Below, piece by piece: positions 35,201 to 43,728 of a stretch of DNA of 64,000 bases (the stretch's first letter is position 1; the number at the start of each line of letters is the position of its first letter). Below the pieces are notes generated by a model. It did not search any database and had not been told where the DNA came from. It saw only the letters and a program-made list of their open reading frames with translations. Source of the DNA: Rhodothermales bacterium (GTDB lineage: Bacteria > Bacteroidota > Rhodothermia > Rhodothermales > Bin80); contig JAJECE010000010.1 of the NCBI GenBank assembly GCA_022822185.1, forward strand, positions 1-64,000. Reading direction: 5' to 3'. The translations under genes were made by a program, and so were the position numbers.

Positions 35201-36365
35201 TCGACGGCACCCCGGTAATCTCTACCGTTGGTGGTCTGGCGATCTCCCAGACTGCTGTGGACGAGACCGCCGATGACGGGCCCGTATTGAGACCATCAGT
35301 AGTTGAATTTGCCTTTACGGTGACGGTTACATCAGATTGGCCGTCTGGGGTAACCACCAGACTGTAGCGACTCCCGCTCCCGGAAAAAGCACCTTTGGTC
35401 CCGCCGCTCACCATCACATCCGCCTTCACAAACTCGGTCACCGTCTCCGAGAAATTGAAGGTGACCGTAAAATTGGCTGTGGAACTGATTTTGTTTGGAA
35501 CACCGGTAATCTGAACGGTTGGAGCCGCCGCATCCCAGACCGCTGTAGCCGAGACGGCCGTTGCCGGGCCGGTTTGGTTGTCGCTGCCTGTGGCGGAATT
35601 TGCCTTTACAGTGACCGTCACATCATCTGTATCAAGAATAAAGATAGTCAAATCAAAGCGGAGTTGATTTAAGTAACGGTTGAACCCGCCTTTGGTGCCC
35701 CCAACCACCTCTATATCTGACTTCTCAAACCCCGTTACAGCCTCCGAAAACATGAAGGTTAACTTGTGTGCCTTATTAGCGGAGTTGATCTTCTCCGGTA
35801 ATCCGCTAATCGTCACTGTCGGCGCGGCCCCGACCTGGGGCACACTTTCCCGGTAGTGAGATGCCGCCTCGGAGGATTGGTCTGGTGATAGGTGGATCAG
35901 TGGATCCCTATGCGGCTCTAAAATGCTATCGTCCAATGAGGCCGCAGCCCCGCCAGCAGTTCTGACCTGCTCATTCTCTCCTCCCTGATTCGCCGCCACC
36001 TGTGCAACTGGAAGCGGCCCATTTTTGCCTGCGTATGCCGCGTCCACACGCCGATGATCTGATCTTCTAAAATCCACTGGGGGGTGTATGCGTATCCCCT
36101 GGACTTCTTGATCATATTTGCCGGAGACTGTGTCGCCGTGCTGTTCCGTTTCTCCTATTTCATCAACATGTAACGGAGATGATATCTGCACCAACTCCGC
36201 TGCATAAGTGGAACGGGGGGCGAATATTCCCCCAAGCAAAAAATTAGCCGCTGCTAAGGCAAGAACGCACCCATATACAACATCCTGCCATCGGTATTTC
36301 CAGCAAAAAATGGGGGGGGGTAGACAGGAGGCCAAATAACGATAACCTGAAACGAGGCCTCTCAC
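32289..36365 (-). CDS. large T9SS-secreted protein with Ig-like and fibronectin III repeats
   Basis: A 1358-residue multidomain exported protein. An N-terminal hydrophobic segment (VVYGCVLALAAANFLLGGIF) ends near STYAAEL, a likely signal peptide. Six Ig-like repeats of about 96 residues (bacterial Big_12-like, for example VTGFVKGDVTVSGGTKGAFS) span about residues 180-755. Five fibronectin type III domains (ILSWMAPSDNGGAAITGYQI type) follow to about 1260. The end is a T9SS sorting tail: EQNYPNPFNPTTAIEFSL, then VTLTVYDLLGQKV and a basic C-terminus. It is probably a surface adhesin or a cell-wall-associated protein. The frame as given starts with GTG at 36365, without a well-placed Shine-Dalgarno. 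A run of nine C on the coding strand (36312-36320) encodes Pro16-Pro18, so the start and its frame are uncertain. Confidence 0.85.
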   Translation of the reverse strand: MRGLVSGYRYLASCLPPPIFCWKYRWQDVVYGCVLALAAANFLLGGIFAPRSTYAAELVQISSPLHVDEIGETEQHGDTVSGKYDQEVQGIRIHPPVDFRRSDHRRVDAAYAGKNGPLPVAQVAANQGGENEQVRTAGGAAASLDDSILEPHRDPLIHLSPDQSSEAASHYRESVPQVGAAPTVTISGLPEKINSANKAHKLTFMFSEAVTGFEKSDIEVVGGTKGGFNRYLNQLRFDLTIFILDTDDVTVTVKANSATGSDNQTGPATAVSATAVWDAAAPTVQITGVPNKISSTANFTVTFNFSETVTEFVKADVMVSGGTKGAFSGSGSRYSLVVTPDGQSDVTVTVKANSTTDGLNTGPSSAVSSTAVWEIARPPTVEITGVPSNINSTAIITANFIFSEAVTGFVKGDVTVSGGTKGAFSGSGSRYSLGITPAGGSDVTVTVQANSAIGSDGNITGPESAVNATAIWNTAPTLAITGVPDKINSMTAFTAMFTFSEDVTEFVKGDVTVSGGTKGAFSGNGSRYSLVVTPTGGVNVVVEVAANAATDGFNTGPATAVSATATWDATAPTVAITGVPAKINSMAAFTAVFTFSEDVTGFETGDVTVTGGTKSNFTGNRSSYSLEVTPAGGSNVTVEVAANAATDGLNTGPAAAVLATAIWDAVALTVNITGVPDRINSTTDFTAVFIFSEDVTGFETGDVTVTGGAKGAFSGNGNRYSLVVTPTGGVNVVVEVAANSITNGSNTGPESAVSATAIWSDIEATVPEAPVNLTATASGQTEIILSWMAPSDNGGAAITGYQIEVSADAGDTWSDLEANTGSTATTYMHTGLTEGDTRHYRVSAINSVGTGMPSNVASATTEAVAAPDAPAGFTATASGPNAIVLSWSAPSNNGGAVITGYQIEWSTDAGDTWSDLVAHTRSTATTYTHTGLAAATRYDYRVSAINAVGIGTPSSVDYATTGAATAPDVPTELTVTASGPAEITLSWTAPSNNGGAVITGYRIQVSSDAGETWTDLVKDTESSATTYTHTGLSEGDTRHYRVYAINSVGESADPSNVDHVVISVPDMPTELIATASGQTEIHLSWTAPSNPGGAPVSGYHIEVSSDAGETWSDLVLDTERSETTYTHTGLAPETTRHYRVRAINPVGASALSNVAHATTRAALRAPGVPTNVEAVAEGQEAVNLSWSAPVDDGGTPVTGYQVEMSEDAGFTWEKLADVTATAYRHTFPPSTATRFYRVTARNAVGLGMPSGAIHVLPDPTTSIESLGEEIPTDFSLEQNYPNPFNPTTAIEFSLTRTGPVTLTVYDLLGQKVQTLLDGVQQAGRHSVRFSGAGLASDTYMYVLQTERERAVRMMTLLK
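36312..36320 (-). repeat. homopolymeric C9 tract near the 5' end of the T9SS protein gene
   Basis: Nine consecutive G on the plus strand (C on the coding strand) form codons 16-18. An alternative ATG frame starting upstream (MRLEFTRNSEGKILSGERPR) reads through the tract in a different frame and would join the main ORF if the tract were C8 or C11. Confidence 0.9.
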
Positions 36366-36420
36366 CCGAAAGGATTTTACCCTCCGAGTTACGGGTAAAT
36401 TCTAGTCTCATTGCTTACAC

Positions 36421-36870
36421 TAATTTTGCTTATCTAAACGCAAGCATGGCCACTCACGCGCTAAATCAATTAAGTATTGCCATATAATATACGGTCTGAA
36501 TGATTTACATGCAACATTGGAATGATCTTCGGAGGGCTGAGCGTGATCGGATTTCTTGTCCCGTGCAGGGGGTTTTTGAAAAATTACAGGACTGCTTCGC
36601 GGATCTGACAGAGCCGAACTGTGAGGGATACCTGAAAACAATTCCAGACAGTTACACCTGTACGGAATGCTCAATAGGCTCCCGGAAAAACATATTCCAG
36701 AGTTCTCTGATCCATACGAGCATAAACTCTGGACACTTCATCGTCAGCAGCCCGTTCATCTCTCCAATGCTGCTTTCAAATACCGATCCCCACCATACCT
36801 AGACCTATCAGTACATGAACCAGTCCTCGTGCAGGCTTCCTCTCATACACTCCGGAACACAGACGGTCTC
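36421..36870. other. intergenic stretch, no gene recognised
   Basis: About 450 bases upstream of the T9SS protein gene and downstream of the ROK kinase gene. Plus-strand frames at 36500 and 36667 overlap each other in different frames (FEKLQDCFADLTEP, then LPEKHIPEFSDPYEHKLWTL). They could be pieces of one decayed gene, but I do not recognise it. Confidence 0.35.
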
Positions 36871-37761
36871 CTACAGGGTAAGTGCCATCGCCCCCAGCAC
36901 ACCGGCCCCGCTTCCAAGTCCGGGCGGAACAATATACTGATCAATCTCATGGGTCAACTCTCTTGCCTGGACATACCCGTTCAGATGGGACTGAACGCGT
37001 GAACGAACAGCAGGAAATAAATGCTCCTGCTGCATCACACCGCCCCCCATGATGACCCGCTCCGGTGACAGCGTCAGGATCAGATTGGTTACGGCATATG
37101 AGAGGTAATGCGCCACAAACGACCATGCGATATGGTCGGACGGAAGGGACTCTGCAGGAACACCGAAACGTGCCTGAATCGCCGGGCCGGTCGCCATACC
37201 CTCCAGACAGGTGCCGTGAAAGGGGCAGATCCCCTCGAAGTCATCTCCTTCCGCACGCGGCAAGAAAAGATGGCCCATTTCCGGGTGTACCAGTCCATGA
37301 ATCGGCTGCCCATTCACCAGTGCTCCACCCCCGAAACCTGTCCCGATCGTAAGATAGAGAAGGTTCTGTTTTCCCTGCCCTGCTCCCCACAGATGCTCGC
37401 CGACAGCGGCACCATTGACATCCGTATCAAAGGCAACCGAACACTGCAATTCCTGCTTGATCCGTCCAGCCAGGTCGGTATTTGACCAACCTGCTTTTGG
37501 AGTGCCGGTAATAAAACCATAGGTCTCAGAGCCTGGCCGCACATCGGCGGGGCCAAAGGTGGCGATGCCAATGGAATCCGGCAACCGGGGCTGTGCACGA
37601 AAAAAATCCACCGCCCGTCGAATTGTTTCTTCCGGCGTAGTGGTAGGAAATCGCTCTACGGCGTGAATGTCATCTGGCGGATCGCCAATTGCACAAACGA
37701 ATTTCGTTCCTCCTGCTTCAATACCTCCAAGAAGAGCGTTGGTTTTCAAAATAGAGGTCAC
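36871..37761 (-). CDS. ROK family sugar kinase (fructokinase-like)
   Basis: A 296-residue ROK kinase. ATP-binding N-terminus LLGGIEAGGTKFVCAIGD, catalytic Asp in FDTDVNGAAVGEHLWGAG, IGTGFGGGALVNGQPIHG, then the ROK zinc motif HPEMGHLF... with GICPFHGTCLEGMATGPA (His/Cys ligands). The GICPFHGTCLEG form is typical of the fructokinase branch (GmuE/YdhR-like), which phosphorylates fructose or a related ketose at C6. It overlaps the end of htpG by 4 bases and is the last gene of the gldA-htpG operon. The specific sugar is inferred. Confidence 0.9.
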   Translation of the reverse strand: MTSILKTNALLGGIEAGGTKFVCAIGDPPDDIHAVERFPTTTPEETIRRAVDFFRAQPRLPDSIGIATFGPADVRPGSETYGFITGTPKAGWSNTDLAGRIKQELQCSVAFDTDVNGAAVGEHLWGAGQGKQNLLYLTIGTGFGGGALVNGQPIHGLVHPEMGHLFLPRAEGDDFEGICPFHGTCLEGMATGPAIQARFGVPAESLPSDHIAWSFVAHYLSYAVTNLILTLSPERVIMGGGVMQQEHLFPAVRSRVQSHLNGYVQARELTHEIDQYIVPPGLGSGAGVLGAMALTL

Positions 37762-39614
37762 TGGGCGGTGCGGGTCGCATCTACGAGGATGCGGGTCATA
37801 CGTGTGACAAATGCAGAGGGCTCGGTCAGATTGCCATCCAGAAGGAGGGCTCCCTCGTAGACCTGTTCGATCGCTTCCTCAACCAGAGTGTTCTGATTTT
37901 CATTGGAGGACTTGAGCGCCAGAATATTTTTCATGAGCGGGTGATCTACATTGACTTCCAGTACTTTCTTCATCCCCTCATAGTCGGGATTCATGGATTT
38001 CATCATCCGCTCCAACTGCGGATCAACCCCATCTTTCGGTGCCACCAATGTTGCAGCCGAATCAACTAAGCGTCTGGAAACCGTCACATCCTGGATCCGA
38101 TCCCCCAGTTGAATACGGAAGAGCGAGAGAAGGGAGTCCTGATCATCACCGGGCAGAGATTCAGAGTCCTGATCGTCCCCTAAATCAAGGTCTGCTCCAG
38201 TCACGCTGGTAAATGTCTTTTCCTCAAACTTCTGCACATTTGGGAGCGTGAGTGCATCAATCGGATCCGGCAGGAGCAGGACCTCAATCCCTTTCCGTGC
38301 AAACCCCTCCAGATGAGGGCTCTTGCGGGCCGACTCAAGGGAGTCTGCCAGTAAATAGTAGATGGTTTCCTGCCCCCCTGTCATCCGGTTTACATAGTCT
38401 TGCAGTGAGGTCAGGTTTTCGCTGTGAGTCGAGGGATAGCGCATAAGTTTCAGAAGCTCATCCCTTTTGGAGAAATCACTCCAGAGTCCCGTCTTGAGCA
38501 CCGCACCAAAATTATGAAAGAATTTCTCGAAGCGCTCCGCATCCTCCGTAGCCCATTCCTCCAGGAGACCAAGAAGCTTACCCGTCAGTGTGGACCGGAT
38601 CCGCTGGGCGACGGGGCTTTTCTGGGTAACTTCTCTAGACACATTCAAGGGCAGATCATCCGTATCAACCACCCCCCGGACAAAACTCAGATACTCCGGG
38701 AGAAGTTCTTCGGCATCATCCCGCACAAACACTCCGGAGCAGTACAGGTGAAGGTCGCTCCGGCGCTCTTCCCGAAAAAGATTCATAGGAGCCTGTGCGG
38801 GCACAAACAGGAGAGCTTCAAAGCAGAGGACTCCTTCAATCTGCAGGTGCAGATGTCCAAATGGATCCGTGTAGTCGCCCGTAATGAACTTGTAAAATTC
38901 ATTGCGTTCCTCTTCGGTGATCTCATCCTTGCGTTTCTTCCAAAGTGCCTTGAGCGTATTCACCTGATCCGAACCAAGATGGATCGGGAAGTCCACAAAA
39001 TTGGAATACTTGCGAATGATAGATCGGATACGGGTTTCCTCGGCAAACTCTTTTGCCTCTTCCTTCAGGTGCAAGGTAATCCTGGTTCCCCGCTCGTTCC
39101 GGGTTCCTTCACTGATGGCATAGGTACCGGTTCCATCACTCTTCCAGATCAGTGGATTCGCATCCTCACCGGCGTGCAGAGTTTCCAGCACGATCTCATC
39201 CGCGACCATGAATGCAGAATAAAAGCCAACGCCGAACTGACCAATCATATCTGCATCCACCGGTTTCCCGGACGCTTTCTGCTCCTCAATGAATGCCAGT
39301 GTCCCGCTGCTTGCGATGGTCCCTAACCGGCTAATGAGGTCCTCACGGGTCATCCCGATCCCGGAATCTTCTATGGAGAGGGTGCGGGCATCCGAATCCA
39401 GCGTAATGGTAATCTTCAGATCTTGATGTCCCTCGCCGGAATGGTCGGTCAGCTGTTGAAAACGGGCTTTGTTCAGGGCATCTGATGCATTGGAGATCAA
39501 TTCCCGAAGGAAGATTTCCTGATTCGTATACAGTGAATTCACAATGAGATGCAGCAGTTGCTGCATCTCGGCTTTGTATTCAAATTGCTGGGTTGCTGTA
39601 TTTTCTGCCATCAC
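37758..39614 (-). CDS. htpG: molecular chaperone HtpG (Hsp90)
   Basis: A 618-residue Hsp90 dimer-forming ATPase. N-terminal GHKL domain with FLRELISNASDALNK, LSIEDSGIGMTREDLI and IGQFGVGFYSAFMVADE; middle domain with GVVDTDDLPLNVSREVTQKS; C-terminal dimerisation domain (about residues 500-618). ATG at 39611 is preferred over the GTG just upstream. The gene is embedded between a DUF4340 gene (11 or 14 bases upstream) and the ROK kinase gene (overlapping downstream), which is an unusual neighbourhood for htpG. Confidence 0.96.
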   Translation of the reverse strand: MMAENTATQQFEYKAEMQQLLHLIVNSLYTNQEIFLRELISNASDALNKARFQQLTDHSGEGHQDLKITITLDSDARTLSIEDSGIGMTREDLISRLGTIASSGTLAFIEEQKASGKPVDADMIGQFGVGFYSAFMVADEIVLETLHAGEDANPLIWKSDGTGTYAISEGTRNERGTRITLHLKEEAKEFAEETRIRSIIRKYSNFVDFPIHLGSDQVNTLKALWKKRKDEITEEERNEFYKFITGDYTDPFGHLHLQIEGVLCFEALLFVPAQAPMNLFREERRSDLHLYCSGVFVRDDAEELLPEYLSFVRGVVDTDDLPLNVSREVTQKSPVAQRIRSTLTGKLLGLLEEWATEDAERFEKFFHNFGAVLKTGLWSDFSKRDELLKLMRYPSTHSENLTSLQDYVNRMTGGQETIYYLLADSLESARKSPHLEGFARKGIEVLLLPDPIDALTLPNVQKFEEKTFTSVTGADLDLGDDQDSESLPGDDQDSLLSLFRIQLGDRIQDVTVSRRLVDSAATLVAPKDGVDPQLERMMKSMNPDYEGMKKVLEVNVDHPLMKNILALKSSNENQNTLVEEAIEQVYEGALLLDGNLTEPSAFVTRMTRILVDATRTAQ

Positions 39615-39625
39615 AATAATTCAGA

Positions 39626-40516
39626 TTATTCTCCTTGACCAAGCAGTGATTCCACTTCCGGGAAAAGCTGATCCAACCGACTCTCAAACACCCTGTAGGT
39701 CCACTGCCCGCCACCGGTCACCAGAGCAACCGCAGACTCAGCAGGGGTGGCCCGCAGTGATACCGTCGTATTTGCACTCGTGGAGAGATCAACGCGGTAA
39801 TTGGCATCGGACAGGATCTGCGCAGGAAGGTCATCAAAGAACCCGTCGGCATTCAACGGGGCAAATCTGCGGAGCCAGTTGGTGATCTGCAGGCTATCCC
39901 CTGGCTGATCATCCACCATCCAGGTGCCATCTTCCAGGGACACCTCATACGACACATCCTGACGCACCACCCGGGCAGAGGTCACCGTCCCCATACCTGT
40001 ATCCACGACCTTGCGGTCACGCCACCGTTCTGGATCCTGATTGATAGTCACTCGACCATTGGTCGAATAGACATTGGGGTCATCTCCGATTCGAACGTAA
40101 ATCGACATGTAATCCCGCCCCTGTCTGGAAATCATAATCTCCTCTGCCCCGTCGGGCCAGGTCAGCGTCACCTTCGTTGCGGTTGAATCAATGCCATAGA
40201 TCTCATAGCGGTCTGCATTCGCGGTCACCCGCGCATTCAGCGAGAGATCCCCTAGTTCGGTGAGTGCCCTGGAGATCGTGGAGGAATCGGCGGGCATATC
40301 TACGGGCTCACGCATGAACCACTGCAAGCCCTCCTTTTCCAGTTTGAGTTCAGTATCTGGCAGCGTGATGGAGATCTGCGTTACTTCATCGGTCGGCAAA
40401 TTCAGATCGGGTACACGAATATTGCTCGGATTCTGGTCAAACACACCAGCGAGCCAGGCAAGGAGCAGGAGTACCACCAGCGTACCCCCCAAAATTAGTG
40501 TTTGCTTTTGTCGCAT
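39626..40516 (-). CDS. DUF4340 domain-containing membrane-anchored protein
   Basis: A 296-residue protein with one N-terminal transmembrane segment (TLILGGTLVVLLLLAWLAGV) and a periplasmic beta-rich body (ELKLEKEGLQWFMREPVDMP, SVYSTNG-like repeats, TWMVDDQPGDSLQITNWLRR). This layout is that of DUF4340 proteins, which are regularly encoded beside GldG-like and ABC components of the same kind. It starts 11 bases after gldG. It probably works with the GldFG complex at the membrane, but its role is unknown. Confidence 0.85.
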   Translation of the reverse strand: MRQKQTLILGGTLVVLLLLAWLAGVFDQNPSNIRVPDLNLPTDEVTQISITLPDTELKLEKEGLQWFMREPVDMPADSSTISRALTELGDLSLNARVTANADRYEIYGIDSTATKVTLTWPDGAEEIMISRQGRDYMSIYVRIGDDPNVYSTNGRVTINQDPERWRDRKVVDTGMGTVTSARVVRQDVSYEVSLEDGTWMVDDQPGDSLQITNWLRRFAPLNADGFFDDLPAQILSDANYRVDLSTSANTTVSLRATPAESAVALVTGGGQWTYRVFESRLDQLFPEVESLLGQGE

Positions 40517-40527
40517 CAGTCAATGAA

Positions 40528-42042
40528 TTACAGAACTACGATTTGTCTTGCACGTCGTTTGCGCCATCGTGCAAGTCCTAACAGGACAACAATCAACAGC
40601 GGTCCTATCATATTAGAATATTTGATCACCGGCCGCATCCCTTCCGACACATCCTGAAGGGTGCGAGGCTGGATTGATTTGGATCGAATCGCCAGAAGTG
40701 CTTCATCCTGTGCCAGCCAGTCCACCAGGTTTAATCCAAACTGGGAACTGCCTCCGCTTGCGGGCACAATGGACTCATTCACAAAGTCTCCATCGCCCAC
40801 CACCACCAATCGGGTCGGCTGACTAGACAGGCCCGGCGTATACGCACTGGGGAACGTACCGGTAAAGGCGGCTCCGAGCAGATAGGGCCCTCCGGATAAC
40901 GTCGCGGATGTCTCGGTTGGCTGAAGCATAAAGAACCCCTGCTGCAAACCGCTCTGCGGAGAGGAATAAATGAGCGGCTCTCTGGTTACCCCGGTCGGCA
41001 GTGCGGCACTGGTATCCACGGAACTCACAAAGTAGAACATGAGATCCTGCAGACGATTCACCATCTGATTCTCCATGTTAAATCGCTTAGCAACTGGAAA
41101 AAGCGGGTACTGCATCTGCTGGGAGATGTTGAAAAAACCCTGACGTCGCTGAACGGTCACGACCGAACTCTCTTCATCCATGATCAGGTTCGGGGTCAGC
41201 ACGATCCCGTAGTTGGCCAGAAGCGGATCAATCCCGATATTCAACTCGGCCGCCTGACCTGCCTGAAGGTTCGCAGCAACACGGTTCAGCAAAAATCCGA
41301 CCCGGCCTCCATCCATAATGTATGCGTCCAGTGCCTGAAGATCTTCATCAGGAATAGTATCCGTTGGGGCAATCACCAGAAGCACCTCTGGACTGCCTGC
41401 ACCTTCCAGTTCCGCTGCGGTTAAAATCTGAACGTCATAATTCGTGGATAGGCTTTGCTGCAGGGTCTGCATATCCTGCATCGGATCCGGCTCTCCGTGA
41501 CCGGACCAGAATGCTGCAATCGGCTTCACATCCCGCGTCAATCGCCGGATGGCACTCGTAAGGTCATATTCAAGTCGTGACAGGTCCTGAATCACCGGGA
41601 TGGTTTCCCGGTTATTCTCATACTCCACGGCGACCCCCATGTAGGCGTTCTTCAGTTGAACGTTGTCACTCTCGATGACCTGAATCTGAACGGGGGGAAT
41701 CCCTAGTCGCCCGGCTTCGGTGCGCAGATCTTCGTCTTCGCCCGGATCAATAAACTGGTACTCCACATTCTGTCCGCCGTATGCACGGTAGTCATCAAGT
41801 TTATCTTTCAAAAACCTGCGATTGGAAGCAAACTGTGCCGGCAGATCCGCCGAAAAGAACGCGGTGATCGTCACGGGATCCTCCAGACCTTCCACAATAT
41901 CTTTGGATGCACCTGAGAGCGAGTACACGCGGTCATCGGTGAGGTCAAGACGGCCGAAGATGTTCAGACCAATGAGGTTGACCACGATCAGAATCGCCGC
42001 GGCCAGAAGCAGGGTTGTTTGTGCAGAAAAATCTCGTTTCAT
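40528..42042 (-). CDS. gldG: GldG-like ABC-2 auxiliary protein
   Basis: A 504-residue protein with an N-terminal membrane segment (LLLAAAILIVVNLIGLNIFG), a large periplasmic domain of the ABC_transp_aux kind (AFWSGHGEPDPMQDMQTLQQ, LDAYIMDGGRVGFLLNRVA, QPTRLVVVGDGDFVNESIVP) and a C-terminal segment (MIGPLLIVVLLGLARWRKRR). GldG works with GldF and GldA in an ABC transporter. In Flavobacterium these are needed for gliding, but homologues occur more widely in T9SS bacteria. The gene lies 20 bases after the permease gene. Confidence 0.88.
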   Translation of the reverse strand: MKRDFSAQTTLLLAAAILIVVNLIGLNIFGRLDLTDDRVYSLSGASKDIVEGLEDPVTITAFFSADLPAQFASNRRFLKDKLDDYRAYGGQNVEYQFIDPGEDEDLRTEAGRLGIPPVQIQVIESDNVQLKNAYMGVAVEYENNRETIPVIQDLSRLEYDLTSAIRRLTRDVKPIAAFWSGHGEPDPMQDMQTLQQSLSTNYDVQILTAAELEGAGSPEVLLVIAPTDTIPDEDLQALDAYIMDGGRVGFLLNRVAANLQAGQAAELNIGIDPLLANYGIVLTPNLIMDEESSVVTVQRRQGFFNISQQMQYPLFPVAKRFNMENQMVNRLQDLMFYFVSSVDTSAALPTGVTREPLIYSSPQSGLQQGFFMLQPTETSATLSGGPYLLGAAFTGTFPSAYTPGLSSQPTRLVVVGDGDFVNESIVPASGGSSQFGLNLVDWLAQDEALLAIRSKSIQPRTLQDVSEGMRPVIKYSNMIGPLLIVVLLGLARWRKRRARQIVVL

Positions 42043-42062
42043 GGCTTAGCTATCACTATCAG

Positions 42063-42770
42063 TTATTCGGGGCGCTTGGCCAGAGAGTAGGTCGTCAGCA
42101 AAAATGCAAATGCAGTCAACGACAGGTAATAGAGGATGTCCCGGGTGTCAATCACCCCGCGCATCAGGTTCTGAAAATGGTAATCCGCTCCCAGATACTG
42201 CATGATCACTCCCAACTGGCCGGGGACAAAATCTGTGATCTTGTCCAGCAGGAACAGCAGGAAGATGATGGCAAATCCCAGAATGAACGCCACAATCTGG
42301 TTCCGGGTCAGACTGCTGGCCCACATGCCAATCGCCCCGTAGGTAATCCCTAACAGAAACAGTCCCAGATAGCCACCAACGGTCCCCCCTAAGTCCAGAT
42401 CTCCAAGAAAGGCCAATGTAATTGCATACACGAAGGTGAGTGCAATGGCCAGAAAGAGCAGGAGTGCGACCGACAGGAGTTTCCCCAGGATAACCTGCCA
42501 GTCACGTACTGGAAGGGTCAGGAGTAATTCCAATGTTCCTGCACGGCGCTCTTCGGCAAAGGATGCCATGGTCAGCGCCGGCATAAAAAACAGAAAGATA
42601 AAGGGAGCTATCGAAAATACAGAACGAAGCGAAGCTACATTCTGCAAAAACAAAGCGTTGCTGAAAAACCAGCCCGTAATCGCCAGAAACACACATAATA
42701 CCACGTATGCTGCCGGTCCATCAAAGTAGGCTCTCAACTCACGCTTTGTTAGAATCCACGTTTGTTGCAT
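42063..42770 (-). CDS. gldF: GldF-like ABC-2 permease
   Basis: A 235-residue integral membrane protein with six predicted helices. It starts WILTKRELRAYFDGPAAYVV, has the ABC-2 helix-loop motif FAEERRAGTLELLLTLPVRD just after the second helix, and ends with DILYYLSLTAFAFLLTTYSL. The short loop with the Glu-rich motif is diagnostic of ABC-2 permeases such as GldF. It follows gldA after 34 bases. Confidence 0.9.
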   Translation of the reverse strand: MQQTWILTKRELRAYFDGPAAYVVLCVFLAITGWFFSNALFLQNVASLRSVFSIAPFIFLFFMPALTMASFAEERRAGTLELLLTLPVRDWQVILGKLLSVALLLFLAIALTFVYAITLAFLGDLDLGGTVGGYLGLFLLGITYGAIGMWASSLTRNQIVAFILGFAIIFLLFLLDKITDFVPGQLGVIMQYLGADYHFQNLMRGVIDTRDILYYLSLTAFAFLLTTYSLAKRPE

Positions 42771-42804
42771 GATTCGTCTTAATCTTAAAAGTTGCGTTCG
42801 ATAA

Positions 42805-43728
42805 TTAGCCGCTGGTCAGCTGCCGGAAGACATCTTCCAGGTTTTTGCTCTTACGGTGCAGGCCGGTGAGTGTCCAGTTATGGCTCACGGCCAGGCGAAA
42901 CAGGTCCGCCCGAATATCGCTGGATGAGTTCAGCATAAAGTAGGCCTCTCCCTGATCATCCGTACCGTGTTCCACGACTTCGGCGGGGGCCCAGTCCCCA
43001 AGAATGGAAGCGACCTCCTCCTCATTATTCAGGAGTGTGATCAAGACCTGCTCTCCCCCGGACAGGCTGGAACGAAGTTCTTCGGGGGTTCCATCAGCCA
43101 CCAGCGTTCCGTTATCAATGATGATCACCCGATCACAGGAGGCCTGCACTTCCGACAGGATATGTGTGGAGAGTACGACGGTCCGTTCGCGTCCGATCTC
43201 CCGGATGAGTTCACGGATTTCGACGATCTGGTTGGGATCCAGTCCGCTGGTTGGCTCATCCAGAATCAGGATCGGAGGATTATGGATCATCGCCTGTGCA
43301 AGGCCGACGCGTTGTTTATATCCTTTGGACAGGGCATCAACCCGTTTTGCCAGCACATCATGGAGTCCGCACGCGTTGGTCATCGCCCGGATCCGTGCCG
43401 GGCGATCTTCGGCGGAGATGCCACGCATGGCGGCGACAAACTCCAGATAGTCGTAGGTGATCATGTCTGAATAGAGCGGCGTACTTTCGGGCAGGTATCC
43501 GATCTGCTGCCGTACCGGGAGGGCATCCTCAAGGATATCCTTCCCTCCCACCACGACGGTTCCCTCATTGGGCGGGAGGTAGCCGGTCATGACCTTCATG
43601 GTTGTGGACTTCCCTGCCCCGTTCGGGCCTAGAAAGCCGATGACCTCCCCCTGATTCACCTGAAAGGAAATGGAGCGCACGGCCTCAACCGGGCCGTACG
43701 ACTTACTGAGATTTTTGACCTCAATCAT
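42805..43728 (-). CDS. gldA: GldA-like ABC transporter ATP-binding protein
   Basis: A 307-residue ATPase subunit with Walker A GPNGAGKST, Q-loop IGYLPESTPLYSDM, signature LSKGYKQRVGLAQAM, Walker B ILILDEPTSGLDP and the H-loop STHILSEVQ. About 70 C-terminal residues (VLITLLNNEEEVASILGDWA onward) form the extra domain typical of ABC-2 type ATPases. It is the first gene of a six-gene run with short gaps: gldA, gldF, gldG, DUF4340, htpG and ROK kinase. Confidence 0.9.
   Translation of the reverse strand: MIEVKNLSKSYGPVEAVRSISFQVNQGEVIGFLGPNGAGKSTTMKVMTGYLPPNEGTVVVGGKDILEDALPVRQQIGYLPESTPLYSDMITYDYLEFVAAMRGISAEDRPARIRAMTNACGLHDVLAKRVDALSKGYKQRVGLAQAMIHNPPILILDEPTSGLDPNQIVEIRELIREIGRERTVVLSTHILSEVQASCDRVIIIDNGTLVADGTPEELRSSLSGGEQVLITLLNNEEEVASILGDWAPAEVVEHGTDDQGEAYFMLNSSSDIRADLFRLAVSHNWTLTGLHRKSKNLEDVFRQLTSG

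Noticed and set aside
32590-35830. Regularly spaced near-identical blocks considered as a CRISPR or satellite array.
   Set aside because: The period of about 290 bases corresponds to repeated Ig-like and FnIII domains within one ORF; no short direct repeats with unique spacers occur anywhere in the window.
38424-39326. 300-codon plus-strand frame opposite htpG.
   Set aside because: It lies entirely within the clear htpG gene on the other strand and has no domain; it is a shadow of codon bias.
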